The notes under the pieces: model-generated
Databases searched by the model: none
The model's input: only the letters and a program-made list of their open reading frames with translations
Told to the model about the DNA's origin: nothing
NCBI RefSeq assembly: GCF_029714365.1
Contig: NZ_CP121660.1
Span: 1,054,001-1,118,000, forward strand
From: Sinorhizobium terangae
GTDB taxonomy: Bacteria; Pseudomonadota; Alphaproteobacteria; Rhizobiales; Rhizobiaceae
DNA length: 64,000 bases
Direction: 5' to 3'
Translations under genes and position numbers: made by a program
Shown here: positions 54,459 to 62,501 of the stretch, piece after piece
Layout of the letters: each line of letters opens with the position of its first letter
Numbering within the stretch: the stretch's first letter is position 1

Positions 54459-55805
54459 GCCGCAAACGGCAAGCAGGGTAACGACTGCGCCGTTGTGGGG
54501 CAGGCTATCCAGCGTACCGGCGCCGATGACCGCGACACGGTGCAACAGCGCCGGGTCGAGACCTGTTTCCTGGGCGCGCATCAGGTAGGTGCTTCCAAGC
54601 GCGTCGAGGGCGATCGTGAGGCCGCCGGAGGCGGAGCCCGTGAGCGCCGCCAGGGTGTTCGTGGCCACCGCGATCGAAACGAGCGGTCCTCCACCGATAC
54701 CGAGCACCCAGTCGCGTACGATCGCAAAGGCGGGCATCGCCGCGACAACCGCTCCAAAGCCGACCAGACTTGCGACCGCGACCGCCGGAAGGACGGACGC
54801 ATTGGCACCTGCGTCCATCGTCGCGCGCAGTGTCGGCAATCGGCGGAAGTTCAACGCGACGACGGTCGCAACTGCGGCGGCCAGCGCCGTCACGACAGCC
54901 CATACACCGCTGACGGCGGAGCGGGAGGTCCCGCCCCAGCGCTCGTCCGCAAGAAACCTGAGATCAAGCGCCGGCAGGATCAACAGCGTCATGCCGAGAT
55001 TGACAAGAACGACCACGGCGAGCGGCAGTATCGCGACCAGGATTGACGGCGCAGCTTCGGCGTGTTGGCCATGTGCGATCTCGGCCGGGTCGAATTCCCT
55101 GCCGACCGTGGCGCGTTCGCGCAGCCGGTCGTCGGAAGCGAGACGTTCTGGTGTGGCGGGTGCGCCCTCCCCGAACCCTTCGCCGGACCTGCGTGCGACC
55201 GCCGCTGCGCGACGAAGCCACCACATGCCGAAGCAAAGCATGATAACGGAAGCGACGATGCCGAGACCTGGCGCCGCAAAAGGTGTCGTACCGAAAAAGG
55301 GCATCGGGATGGCATTCTGTATCGATGGCGTTCCCGGAAATGCTGACATGGTGAAAGTCGACGTTCCAAGCACGATCGCCGCAGGCATCAGCCGCCGCGG
55401 AATGCCGGTCGACCGGAACAGCTCCTGCGCCATCGGCCCGAGGACGAAGAAGGCGACAAAGAGGCTGACACCGCCATAGGTGATCAGCGCACCGGCGACG
55501 ACGACAGCGAGGATGGCGTGGTCCTTTCCCAGCCGCCGCATCATGAAATCGGCGATGGCGGTAATGGAACCGCTGTCCTCCATCAGCTTGCCGAAGAGTG
55601 CGCCAAGAAGGAACAGCGGAAAGAATTGAGCGAAGAAACCTGCCGCGCTGTTCATGAACGTCAGCGTCCAGTGCGCCAGCGCCGGTTCGCGGGCAAAGAG
55701 CGCGGTAACGAAGGCGCCAACCGGCGCCAGCAGCAGCACGCTCCAGCCCCGGAAGGCGAATGAGATCAAGAGCCCGAGCCCGATCAGAATGCCGAGAAGC
55801 CCCAC
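54351..55805 (-). CDS. GntP-family organic acid permease
   Basis: A 484-residue inner-membrane transporter of the GntP family (gluconate, D-3-hydroxybutyrate and related acids), with about 12 spans. Visible features are FFPLFLLGALFGKLMEDSGS, GGVSLFVAFFVL, ALTGSASGGLTIALDA and LDSLPHNGAVVTLLAVCG near the C-terminus. It follows the patatin gene by 3 bases. Together these suggest import or mobilisation of hydroxy-fatty-acid-like compounds, but a substrate cannot be named. Confidence 0.87.
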   Translation of the reverse strand: MGLLGILIGLGLLISFAFRGWSVLLLAPVGAFVTALFAREPALAHWTLTFMNSAAGFFAQFFPLFLLGALFGKLMEDSGSITAIADFMMRRLGKDHAILAVVVAGALITYGGVSLFVAFFVLGPMAQELFRSTGIPRRLMPAAIVLGTSTFTMSAFPGTPSIQNAIPMPFFGTTPFAAPGLGIVASVIMLCFGMWWLRRAAAVARRSGEGFGEGAPATPERLASDDRLRERATVGREFDPAEIAHGQHAEAAPSILVAILPLAVVVLVNLGMTLLILPALDLRFLADERWGGTSRSAVSGVWAVVTALAAAVATVVALNFRRLPTLRATMDAGANASVLPAVAVASLVGFGAVVAAMPAFAIVRDWVLGIGGGPLVSIAVATNTLAALTGSASGGLTIALDALGSTYLMRAQETGLDPALLHRVAVIGAGTLDSLPHNGAVVTLLAVCGSTHGESYRDIVVVGIIGAILALIAVIVLGTIFGSF

Positions 55806-55808
55806 GGG

Positions 55809-56849
55809 TCAGATCCCTTCCAGCAAGATATCGAGATCGAGCGACGAACGGTGGCCGAGATCGTCGCCATGGGCGTCCAGGAAGGCCTCGGCGGAGCTTC
55901 GACCCTCGTTGTGCAGCATGGTCAGAAACTCCCATTCCGCATTGAGCTTCGAGGAGTAGCCGAGGTCGGTCATGGTGTCGCTTGCGACCCGGTGGATCCG
56001 CATCGACGCCCAGCGTGCGCCCTCGTCATCCTTCACCTGCGCCACCTTCCGAAGCAGGGCGATCATCTTCAGTTCCTTTAAAAGGACTGCGTTGAAGGAG
56101 ACTTCGTTGATGCGATTGAGGATCTCGCGCGCAGAACGGGGTGTGCCCGGCCTTTCAACCGGGTTGATCTGCACGAGGATGGTGTCCTGCGATGTGCATT
56201 CGCGAACCAGCGGCGTGATCGTCGGGTTGCCGGCGTAGCCGCCGTCCCAATAAGCTTCACCATCGATCTCGACAGCTTGAAAGAGCGCCGGTAGGCATGC
56301 GGAAGCAAGCAGCACGTCCGGCGTCAGCTCGCCGTTGCGGAACACGCGCCCGCGGCCGGTGCGGACATTCGTTGCCGTCACAAACAGCTTGGTCTGACTG
56401 GTCGACAGCCGCTCGAAATCGACGGTTTCCGCAAGTATGGCGCGGAGCGGGTTGGCGCCGGTAGGGTTGAGATTGTAAGGCGAGAACACCCGCGCCATCA
56501 TGTCCATCGCCACGAAAACCGGCGAGTGGTCGAGCGTCCAGCGGCCGAGCAGGACATCGAGGGGGCCGCGTTGGAATGGACTGAAGCGCGCCGCCTCCGA
56601 TACCCTGCGCCAGAATGCCCCCAGGGCCTCGCGAGCGCCTTCGGCACCGTTGAGGGCATAGCCGTGCGCCATGACGGCCGCGTTCATCGCTCCGGCTGAG
56701 GTGCCGGAAATCCCCTCGATCACCAGCCATGGCTCTTCCAGAAGGCGATCGAGCACGCCCCAGGTAAAGGCACCGTGGGCGCCGCCGCCCTGAAGGGCAA
56801 GGTCGACGCGGAGTGGGGCCCGTTGCGTTACCTTCGCATTTGCCGGCAT
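55809..56849 (-). CDS. Patatin-like phospholipase
   Basis: A 346-residue lipid acyl hydrolase with a Ser-Asp dyad: oxyanion GGGAHGAF (21-28), nucleophile Ser51 in GTSAG (49-53) and Asp202 in DGGYAGNP. In rhizobia such genes often sit with a GntP permease and 3-hydroxybutyrate dehydrogenase; here only GntP follows. It may act on lipids or polyhydroxybutyrate-related material (inference). A palindrome is 20 bases before the start. Confidence 0.88.
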   Translation of the reverse strand: MPANAKVTQRAPLRVDLALQGGGAHGAFTWGVLDRLLEEPWLVIEGISGTSAGAMNAAVMAHGYALNGAEGAREALGAFWRRVSEAARFSPFQRGPLDVLLGRWTLDHSPVFVAMDMMARVFSPYNLNPTGANPLRAILAETVDFERLSTSQTKLFVTATNVRTGRGRVFRNGELTPDVLLASACLPALFQAVEIDGEAYWDGGYAGNPTITPLVRECTSQDTILVQINPVERPGTPRSAREILNRINEVSFNAVLLKELKMIALLRKVAQVKDDEGARWASMRIHRVASDTMTDLGYSSKLNAEWEFLTMLHNEGRSSAEAFLDAHGDDLGHRSSLDLDILLEGI

Positions 56850-56869
56850 CAGCCTTGCCTGTTTTCAGA

Positions 56870-56884
56870 TTGTGCGGCGCACAA
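56870..56884. promoter_or_regulatory. Palindromic operator before the patatin-GntP operon
   Basis: TTGTGCG-G-CGCACAA is a perfect 15-base palindrome, 20 bases before the patatin start codon; TTGTGC is repeated at 56899-56904. It is distinct from the MarR-type repeats on the other side of the gap. Confidence 0.5.
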
Positions 56885-57080
56885 ACAGTATCGCAGAATT
56901 GTGCACTCGTCATCCTCTCACCGTATTGGTGCAGGGGCGAACGAAACTATCTTCAGCGGCGCCAGGCCGACCCCCCGCTTCAGGTTGGTCGTCTCAACTG
57001 CAGACTGCGCAAATCCCGCCTGTGCGGCGGGACGGCAAGCCGCTGGTCGCGTCCTGCGTCGAAGCAGGCGTTGACAGAAC

Positions 57081-57113
57081 GTTGCATATGCATCATTCTG
57101 TGTTGCATATGCA
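57081..57113. promoter_or_regulatory. Two direct copies of a MarR-type operator
   Basis: GTTGCATATGCA occurs at 57081-57092 and 57102-57113, 21 bases (two helical turns) apart; the core TGCATATGCA is palindromic. A TTGACA -35-like hexamer lies at 57071-57076, so binding would block the promoter of the MarR gene that starts at 57128. A third copy precedes the nitrilase. Confidence 0.7.
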
Positions 57114-57127
57114 CTATCGAGTGCCCC

Positions 57128-57604
57128 ATGATGACGAGCAGCAACACCCCGACCGCCGAGGCAGGCGTTATAGGCGAGGTCACCCGCCATTGCGTGATGA
57201 CCCGCACGCGTCGGATATCGCGCGTCGTAACCGGCATTTACGACCAGGCACTTCGGCCGCACGGCGTCAATGCCTCGCAGTTTTCGCTGCTGGTGCTGAT
57301 CGCGAAGCTGGGCGGAGCAAGCCGCGCCGAAATCGGGCGGGCCAACTACCAGGATCGCTCAACGCTCACGCGCAATCTGGCGCCGCTTCTGTCGGAAGGC
57401 TGGGTCGAGGAGATCCCTTCCGAAGCGGGCGGCCGGAGCCGTCCGGTCTTCATATCGGAAGCGGGCAAGGAACTGTTGGTTATCGCGGCGCCCGCTTGGC
57501 GATCGGCGCAGGCGAAGGCAAGGGAATTGCTCGGCGAGGAAGGTATCACCGCCATCGTCAGCGTGGCTGACAGCCTTCCTCCCGACGAACCCGCAAGTCT
57601 TTAA
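57128..57604 (+). CDS. MarR-family transcriptional regulator
   Basis: A 158-residue regulator with winged helix-turn-helix (SQFSLLVLIAKLGGASRAEI, then YQDRSTLTRNLAPLLSEGWV) and wing (GGRSRPVFISEAG). Two GTTGCATATGCA sites lie before it and one before the next gene, so self-repression and control of the nitrilase cluster are likely. Paired ATGs at 57128/57131 allow either start. The ligand is unknown; nitriles or aromatic acids are possible given the neighbours. Confidence 0.87.
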   Translation: MMTSSNTPTAEAGVIGEVTRHCVMTRTRRISRVVTGIYDQALRPHGVNASQFSLLVLIAKLGGASRAEIGRANYQDRSTLTRNLAPLLSEGWVEEIPSEAGGRSRPVFISEAGKELLVIAAPAWRSAQAKARELLGEEGITAIVSVADSLPPDEPASL

Positions 57605-57660
57605 CGCAAACCCGACGAACAACGCTGCATGTTCCTCCAGGAACTGCTCTCATTTCCAAT

Positions 57661-57672
57661 GTTGCATATACA
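57661..57672. promoter_or_regulatory. Third copy of the MarR-type operator
   Basis: GTTGCATATACA differs by one base from the copies upstream of the MarR gene. It lies 43 bases before the nitrilase start, so the MarR protein probably controls the nitrilase promoter as well. Confidence 0.6.
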
Positions 57673-57715
57673 GCATAAGGCGTGAACTCGAAACTCAACC
57701 TGAAAGGATAATCGC

Positions 57716-58717
57716 TTGAGCACCATCGTCAGAGCCGCCGCCGTGCAGATCAGCCCCGTATTGTACAGCCGAGAGGGTACGGTCGCCAAAGTCGTGAAGA
57801 AGATTCGTGAGCTGGGCAAACAGGGCGTCCGGTTCGCTACCTTTCCCGAGACCCTCGTCCCTTACTATCCCTACTTCTCCTTTGTACAGTCGGCGATCGA
57901 GATGATGCAGGGAAAGGAACATCAGCGCCTCCTCGAACAGTCGGTCACGGTCCCGTCCGACGAAACGCGGGCGATCGGCGAGGCTGCGAAAGCGGCGAAC
58001 ATGGTGGTCTCGATCGGCGTCAATGAGCGCGATGGAGGCACGATCTACAATACGCAGCTTCTCTTCGACGCGGACGGCACGCTGATCCAGCGCCGCCGCA
58101 AGCTCACGCCCACCTATCACGAACGCCTCGTATGGGGCCAGGGCGACGGCTCGGGCCTCGTCGCCGTCGACAGCGCCGTCGGCCGCATCGGGCAACTCGC
58201 CTGCTGGGAGCACTTCATGCCGCTGGCGCGCTACGCCCTCATCGCCGATGGCGAGCAGATCCATTCGGCGATGTATCCTGGATCGGCTTACGGTCAGCCG
58301 TTCACGGACAAGATGCAGGTCAGCATCCGCCAGCATGCGCTCGAATCGGCCTGCTTCGTGGTCAACGCCACCGCGTGGCTCTATGCCGACCAGCAAGCCC
58401 AGATCATGAAGGATACCGGCTGTTCCATCGGGCCGATCTCCGGCGGTTGCTTTACCGCCATCGTCAATCCGGAGGGCCAGATCATCGGCGAGCCGATCAC
58501 GGAGGGCGAAGGCGAAGTGATCGCCGATCTCAACTTTGCCCTGATCGACCAACGCAAGAAGCTCATGGATGCGGCTGGCCACTACAGCCGCCCCGAAACG
58601 CTGAGCCTGCTGATCGACCGGACTCCGGCGCCGCATGTTCACGAGCGAACCGCCCCGTCCAGGATCGACTTTCTGCGGGCCGCCGCCGATGAGCGCAAGA
58701 CCATCGAGATTGTCTGA
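57716..58717 (+). CDS. Nitrilase
   Basis: A 333-residue carbon-nitrogen hydrolase converting nitriles to carboxylic acids and ammonia. The catalytic triad is visible: Glu45 (FPETLVPYYP), Lys129 (RRRKLTPTYHERLVWGQGDG) and Cys163 (LACWEHFMPL), with the second Glu in YHER. These segments are typical of true nitrilases (arylacetonitrilase group) rather than amidases. The start is a TTG with AAAGGA upstream. It is under the MarR operator and 40 bases ahead of the NmrA-like gene. Confidence 0.9.
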   Translation: MSTIVRAAAVQISPVLYSREGTVAKVVKKIRELGKQGVRFATFPETLVPYYPYFSFVQSAIEMMQGKEHQRLLEQSVTVPSDETRAIGEAAKAANMVVSIGVNERDGGTIYNTQLLFDADGTLIQRRRKLTPTYHERLVWGQGDGSGLVAVDSAVGRIGQLACWEHFMPLARYALIADGEQIHSAMYPGSAYGQPFTDKMQVSIRQHALESACFVVNATAWLYADQQAQIMKDTGCSIGPISGGCFTAIVNPEGQIIGEPITEGEGEVIADLNFALIDQRKKLMDAAGHYSRPETLSLLIDRTPAPHVHERTAPSRIDFLRAAADERKTIEIV

Positions 58718-58757
58718 GCAAACCGCTCCAACAAATTGTAATCGAAAGGAATTCAAT

Positions 58758-59699
58758 ATGACCGCCACATCCGTGAATGAGAGGCCGATCCTTGTCACCG
58801 GAGCCGCCGGCGATCTCGGCGCCATCGGCCGCAACGTCACCGAAATGCTGCTCGCCAAGGGCAAAAGGGTGCGCGCGCTGGTCCGCAAGGAAGACGAGCG
58901 TGCCGAGGGTCTAAGGCGGCTCGGCGCCGAAGTCGTGCAGGGGGACCTGACCGATCTTCAATCGATGCACCGCGCGATCGAGGGTGTTTCCCGCATCTAT
59001 TTCGGCATGTCGGTTTCGCCGGCCTATCTGGAAGCCACCGTCAACACGGCCGCCGTGGCGCGGCACCATGGTGTCGAGGCATTCGTGAACATGTCGCAGA
59101 TGACGGTGACACAGATGAGCATCACCGAAACCACAGACAGCCCGCAGCACAAGCTCCACTGGCTTGCGGAGCAGGCATTGGCGTGGTCGGGGCTTCCGGT
59201 CGTGACCGTGCGGCCGACGGTGTTCCTCGAGGGCTTCTTCCTGCGGCTGGCCGCCGCCGGCGTTAGGGAGCGCGACGAACTGGCGCTGCCGCTCGGCGAC
59301 AGCAAGACTTCGCCGGTCTCGGCTGTCGACGTGGCGCGCGCAGTGTCGGTCATCCTTGACGAGCCGGCGCCCCATATCGGCAAGGTCTATAATCTGACAG
59401 GTTACGAGTCGGCGGATCTGGAGCACTATGCGCGCGTGTTCTCCGAGGCGTTGGGCCGCAAGATAACGTATCGCAACATGCCGCTTGCCGGCTGGATCGA
59501 GGCTCTGCGCGGCTTCGGCGTGTCGGATCACCTCGCCAGCCACCTTTCCGTAATGTCGAAGCTTCACGCGGATGGGCGCTACGACCGTATGACGGACGAC
59601 TTGTTCAAACTCACCGGCAGGACGCCGACGAGGGTGCATGACTTCGTCAAGCTCCATGCCGCTGAATTCACGCAACGTGAAGCATCGGCCTGGGGGTAA
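58758..59699 (+). CDS. NmrA-like NAD(P)-binding dehydrogenase
   Basis: A 313-residue atypical SDR with Rossmann motif VTGAAGDLGAIGRNV, ALVRKEDERAEGLRRLGAEV and the NmrA-type VTVRPTVFLEGFF segment. It may reduce or sense an NAD(P)-linked substrate; no clear catalytic Tyr/Lys can be named. The ATG at 58758 has AAAGGA upstream. It lies between the nitrilase and a secreted cupin in one direction and is probably co-transcribed. Confidence 0.83.
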   Translation: MTATSVNERPILVTGAAGDLGAIGRNVTEMLLAKGKRVRALVRKEDERAEGLRRLGAEVVQGDLTDLQSMHRAIEGVSRIYFGMSVSPAYLEATVNTAAVARHHGVEAFVNMSQMTVTQMSITETTDSPQHKLHWLAEQALAWSGLPVVTVRPTVFLEGFFLRLAAAGVRERDELALPLGDSKTSPVSAVDVARAVSVILDEPAPHIGKVYNLTGYESADLEHYARVFSEALGRKITYRNMPLAGWIEALRGFGVSDHLASHLSVMSKLHADGRYDRMTDDLFKLTGRTPTRVHDFVKLHAAEFTQREASAWG

Positions 59700-59860
59700 G
59701 ACCGATGCCGGCCGGGGCTCGCCCGGCCCGCCGACGGCGCGCCTGGATACATGGGCTTACAAATATCCCGCGCGTCCGACACATCGCCAATACACGCCTG
59801 CACTGAAATCGACGCCGGCCTCGGATGAAGGCTCGATCATAGGAGTGAAAGGATGACCTT

Positions 59861-60262
59861 ATGAAACCCACTCGGATCACGGCAGCCGCATTGTTGATCG
59901 TTGGCGGCGGATGGACGCTGAACGTTGCTGAGGCACAGCAGCCGGGAATTCACCGCACCGATATCCTCAACGACGATCTTGGCACCCCCGGACGTGAGGT
60001 CGTCCAAGTGCGTGTCGACATCGAATCGGGCGCGGCCTCGATCAAGCATTCCCATCCGGGCGAAGAGGTCGCCTATGTCCTCGAAGGCTCGCTTGAGTAT
60101 CAACTCGAGGGCAAGGCCCCAGTGACGCTTCACGCCGGCGAGGCCCTGTTCATTCCGGATGGCGTGGCCCACGTGGCGAAGAATGTCGGCAGCAGCAAGG
60201 CCTCGGAGCTCGCGACCTATATCGTCAACAAGGGCAAGCCCCTCGTCGTGCCCCTCAAGTGA
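59861..60262 (+). CDS. Secreted small cupin protein
   Basis: A 133-residue single-domain cupin with a signal peptide (ITAAALLIVGGGWTLNVAEA). The cupin metal motif is visible as HSHPGEEVAYVLEG (motif 1) and later IPDGVAHVAKN (motif 2). Such periplasmic cupins bind small molecules; no specific reaction can be assigned. AAAGGA lies upstream. It sits between the NmrA-like dehydrogenase and the epoxide hydrolase. Confidence 0.8.
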   Translation: MKPTRITAAALLIVGGGWTLNVAEAQQPGIHRTDILNDDLGTPGREVVQVRVDIESGAASIKHSHPGEEVAYVLEGSLEYQLEGKAPVTLHAGEALFIPDGVAHVAKNVGSSKASELATYIVNKGKPLVVPLK

Positions 60263-60314
60263 GCTTTCTTGCGATGAAACGGATATTGGGTACGACCGGC
60301 AAAGGGGTGCGAAC

Positions 60315-61619
60315 TTGAAATCGGCCAACGCTTTCACTCTCTCCCGTCGAGCCCTGCTCCTCAACGGAGCGGCTGCGGCGAGTCTTGCAGCAATATTCTC
60401 TCCCGCAATGGCGGCCGCCTCGCAGTCTTTCGCGGCCGACGACATCCGTCCTTTCCGCGTCGACGTGCCGGAAGCAGAACTCGTCGATCTTCGCCGTCGC
60501 CTTGCGGCGACGCGCTGGCCAGACCCGGAAACCGTCAGCGACCGGTCCCAGGGCGTGCAACTCGAGAAGCTTCAGGCGCTCGCGCGCTATTGGGAGACGG
60601 ACTACGACTGGCGCAAGGCCGAAGCGAAGCTCAACGCCTTGCCGCAGTTCCAGACGAATATCGACGACCTGGACATTCATTTCATCCACGTTCGCTCGCA
60701 TCACGCGAATGCATTGCCGCTTATCATGACCCACGGCTGGCCCGGTTCGATCTTCGAGCTGCTGAAAGTCATCGGTCCTCTGACGGATCCGACGGCGCAC
60801 GGCGGGAACGCGGAAGACGCTTTCCATCTCGTGCTTCCGTCCATCCCCGGCTTCGGCTTTTCGGAGAAACCCAAGGGCACCGGCTGGAACCCGGCCCGCA
60901 TCGCCCGCGCCTGGCACGCCCTCATGCAGCGCCTTGGATACAGCCGCTATGTGTCACAGGGCGGCGACTGGGGCGCCATCATTTCCGATGCCATGGGACG
61001 CCAGGCGCCTTCGGGCCTGCTCGGCATCCATGTCAACAGGATCGAGCGCTCCACCACGCTCCCGCCTGACGTTGCGAAGGCCCTGAAATATGGGGAACCC
61101 GCCCCGGCTGGGCTGACCGCCGAGGAACGAGCCTTGTTTGATGAAGCCAGGGAATTCCTCAACAAGGGTTTCGGATATGCGGCGATCATGGGCACGCGTC
61201 CGCAAACCGTCGGGTACGGCCTCGCCGACTCGCCGGTCGGATTGGCGGCATGGTTCTACGACAAGATCGCAGACTGGGTGTTCACCCGTGGCGAACCGGA
61301 GCATGCGTTGAGCCGTGACGAGATCCTCGACAACATCACGCTTTACTGGCTGACGAACACGGGACCCTCAAGCGGCCGGATCTATTGGGAGAACGCTGCC
61401 GGCAACAGTAAACTGTCCGCTATTTCGATCCCAGCGGCCGTGACAATTTTCCCGGGCGAGGTCTACCGGCCGCCGAAGAACTGGGCAGTACGGACTTATC
61501 ACAATCTCATCTACTACAACCGAGTGGACAAGGGCGGGCACTTCGCCGCCTGGGAGGAGCCGGATCTATTCAGCAGAGAGCTGCGGGCCGCTTTCCATCC
61601 TTTGCGTCGGTTCTATTAG
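60315..61619 (+). CDS. Tat-exported epoxide hydrolase
   Basis: A 434-residue alpha/beta-hydrolase-fold epoxide hydrolase with the N-terminal EHN domain (RPFRVDVPEAELVDLRRRL). Catalytic features are HGWPGS (oxyanion hole), nucleophile Asp218 in GGDWGA and the C-terminal His in GGHFAAWEEP. An N-terminal twin-Arg signal (LSRRALLLNGAAAASLAAIF) implies export, unusual for this mainly cytosolic family. The start is a TTG with AAAGGGG upstream. It ends the MarR-controlled cluster. Confidence 0.86.
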   Translation: MKSANAFTLSRRALLLNGAAAASLAAIFSPAMAAASQSFAADDIRPFRVDVPEAELVDLRRRLAATRWPDPETVSDRSQGVQLEKLQALARYWETDYDWRKAEAKLNALPQFQTNIDDLDIHFIHVRSHHANALPLIMTHGWPGSIFELLKVIGPLTDPTAHGGNAEDAFHLVLPSIPGFGFSEKPKGTGWNPARIARAWHALMQRLGYSRYVSQGGDWGAIISDAMGRQAPSGLLGIHVNRIERSTTLPPDVAKALKYGEPAPAGLTAEERALFDEAREFLNKGFGYAAIMGTRPQTVGYGLADSPVGLAAWFYDKIADWVFTRGEPEHALSRDEILDNITLYWLTNTGPSSGRIYWENAAGNSKLSAISIPAAVTIFPGEVYRPPKNWAVRTYHNLIYYNRVDKGGHFAAWEEPDLFSRELRAAFHPLRRFY

Positions 61620-61620
61620 G

Positions 61621-61674
61621 TTAGAGCGGGATGGGAGAGGAAAACCGCGCACACTTTTCCTCATCCCGCTCTAA
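61621..61674. repeat. Rhizobial palindromic repeat
   Basis: TTAGAGCGGGATG (61621-61633) and CATCCCGCTCTAA (61662-61674) are perfect inverted arms, with an inner AGGAAAA/TTTTCCT pair and the loop CCGCGCACAC. From memory this form is a dispersed repeat in Sinorhizobium and relatives. It may also end transcription of the epoxide hydrolase gene. Confidence 0.6.
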
Positions 61675-61763
61675 GCACCTCGCCATAGGCGCACTGTCGA
61701 GCGATGCTGCCACAGCATGCTGATTTTGATAAGGAATGGCTGTTGAACGGTGGAGATCGCGCG

Positions 61764-62501
61764 ATGGAGCACATTGATCACATCCTGGTCGTCGATGACG
61801 ATCGGGAAATCCGGGAGCTGGTATCGGCTTACCTGAAGAAGAACGGCCTGCGCGTTACCGCCGTCGCCGATGGGCGCCAGATGCGCACATTCCTCGAAGG
61901 TAATACGGTCGATCTGATCGTTCTCGACGTCATGATGCCGGGAGACGACGGCCTCGTCTTGAGCCGCGAGCTGCGTGTGGGCAGACACAAGGCGACGCCC
62001 ATAGTCATGCTGACCGCCCGCTCCGACGAGATGGATCGCATCATCGGACTTGAAATGGGCGCGGACGACTACCTCGCCAAGCCGTTTTCGGCGCGCGAAC
62101 TGCTGGCCCGCATTAAGGCGGTCCTGCGGCGCGCGCGCATGCTGCCTCCAAATCTTCAGATCTCCGAGGCTGGGCAGCTGCTGCGTTTCGGCAGATGGAG
62201 GCTGGACACGACGGCGAGACATCTCGTTGACTCCGACGAAACGGTCATTGCACTCAGCGGAGCCGAATACCGCCTTCTGCGGGTTTTCATCGATCACCCG
62301 CAACGCGTCCTCAATCGCGATCAGCTGCTCAATCTCACGCAGGGCCGCGATGCCGAACTCTTCGACCGCTCCATCGATCTCCTTGTCAGCCGGGTTCGCC
62401 AGCGTCTCGGCGACGATGCCCGGGAACCGGCCTACATCAAGACCGTGCGCAGCGAGGGCTATGTCTTTTCAATGCCGGTCGAAATCGTGGAACCCCGCTG
62501 A
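61764..62501 (+). CDS. OmpR-family response regulator
   Basis: A 245-residue regulator: receiver (LVVDDDREI; phospho-acceptor Asp in LIVLDVMMPGDDG; LTARSD; LAKPF) and C-terminal winged helix (LSGAEYRLLRVFIDHPQRVL, then SRVRQRLGDD and TVRSEGYVF). The ATG at 61764 has TGGAGA upstream; 20 further upstream codons are unlikely. Its stop shares a base with the kinase start, so they form a classical pair. Confidence 0.9.
   Translation: MEHIDHILVVDDDREIRELVSAYLKKNGLRVTAVADGRQMRTFLEGNTVDLIVLDVMMPGDDGLVLSRELRVGRHKATPIVMLTARSDEMDRIIGLEMGADDYLAKPFSARELLARIKAVLRRARMLPPNLQISEAGQLLRFGRWRLDTTARHLVDSDETVIALSGAEYRLLRVFIDHPQRVLNRDQLLNLTQGRDAELFDRSIDLLVSRVRQRLGDDAREPAYIKTVRSEGYVFSMPVEIVEPR

Noticed and set aside
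57695..58888. 397-codon open frame on the minus strand
   Set aside because: It is antisense to the nitrilase, whose catalytic triad is intact on the plus strand.
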